A stretch of DNA of 37,824 nt, taken from IMG/VR virus record IMGVR_UViG_3300049841_000065, positions 1 to 37,824 of that record. One strand, written 5' to 3'. The notes below the pieces were generated by a model, which was not told the origin of the DNA, searched no databases, and saw only the letters and a list, made by a program, of their open reading frames with translations. A program made the translations under genes and the position numbers. The number at the start of each line of letters is the position of its first letter. Position 1 is the first letter of the stretch. Of the stretch, positions 37,803 to 37,824 are shown in pieces. Origin of the DNA: a virus.

Positions 37803-37824
37803 GGCCGCCACAGCGCGGCCCTTT
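37802..37824. other. Fold-back end: inverted copy of the terminator hairpin
   Basis: After the direct repeat ends, these bases are the exact reverse complement of 118-140, the terminator hairpin and part of its flanking A-run. The switch falls inside the hairpin arm (GGGCCGC/GCGGCCC). A jump to the opposite strand at a palindrome, in assembly or library preparation, explains it most simply. Confidence 0.8.

Overview
The window is one essentially complete tailed-phage genome of siphovirus type, with roughly 63% G+C as judged by eye. The first 126 bases recur exactly at the right end (37677-37802), so the contig is circular or circularly permuted. The non-redundant genome is about 37,676 bp. 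The last ~22 bases are a fold-back of a terminator hairpin near the left end and are probably an assembly artefact. A Rz/Rz1-type spanin pair, a lambda-type Nu1/A/B packaging set and lambda-like head and tail genes point to a Gram-negative, probably proteobacterial, host. I cannot name the host.

Layout. Two transcription units diverge from a small control region at about 4275-4364. The rightward unit (4364-9127) has 13 tightly overlapping early genes: several unknowns, two small membrane proteins, a conserved phage pair (6474-7603), an XRE-type DNA-binding protein, a winged-helix protein, and a strange gene-free G/T-rich stretch (7604-7799). The leftward unit starts with a small HTH protein (4274-4029), probably a repressor. 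It runs through small early genes, including a DUF1064 nuclease-like protein, an HTH protein and a Lar-like zinc-ribbon protein, to a strong intrinsic terminator (111-140).

Just past that terminator lies a tRNA with a CAT anticodon. Then, across the circular join, comes the long leftward late unit (37697 down to 9217). It starts with a methyltransferase-DUF115 fusion, tail or adhesin proteins, a secreted protein, a Fis-like HTH protein and a 963-aa protein with twenty 22-residue repeats. It continues with small and large terminase, a gpW-like protein, portal, a fused protease-capsid, head-tail joining proteins, tail terminator, tail tube, frameshifted tail chaperones, tape measure, a distal tail protein, a 1625-aa tail-tip protein and a second 22-residue-repeat protein. 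It ends with the lysis cassette: two small membrane proteins, an M15 endolysin, a holin and overlapping spanins. The two units converge at about 9128-9216.

No integrase, DNA polymerase, helicase or primase is recognisable, so replication probably relies on the host or on unrecognised early proteins.

The most unusual genome-wide feature is the pentamer GTTAG/CTAAC. By eye there are about 75 GTTAG and 30 CTAAC on the + strand, against about 15 for CTTAG/CTAAG of the same composition. It occurs in coding sequence, at stop and start codons, in the tRNA D-arm and in promoter-proximal sequence.
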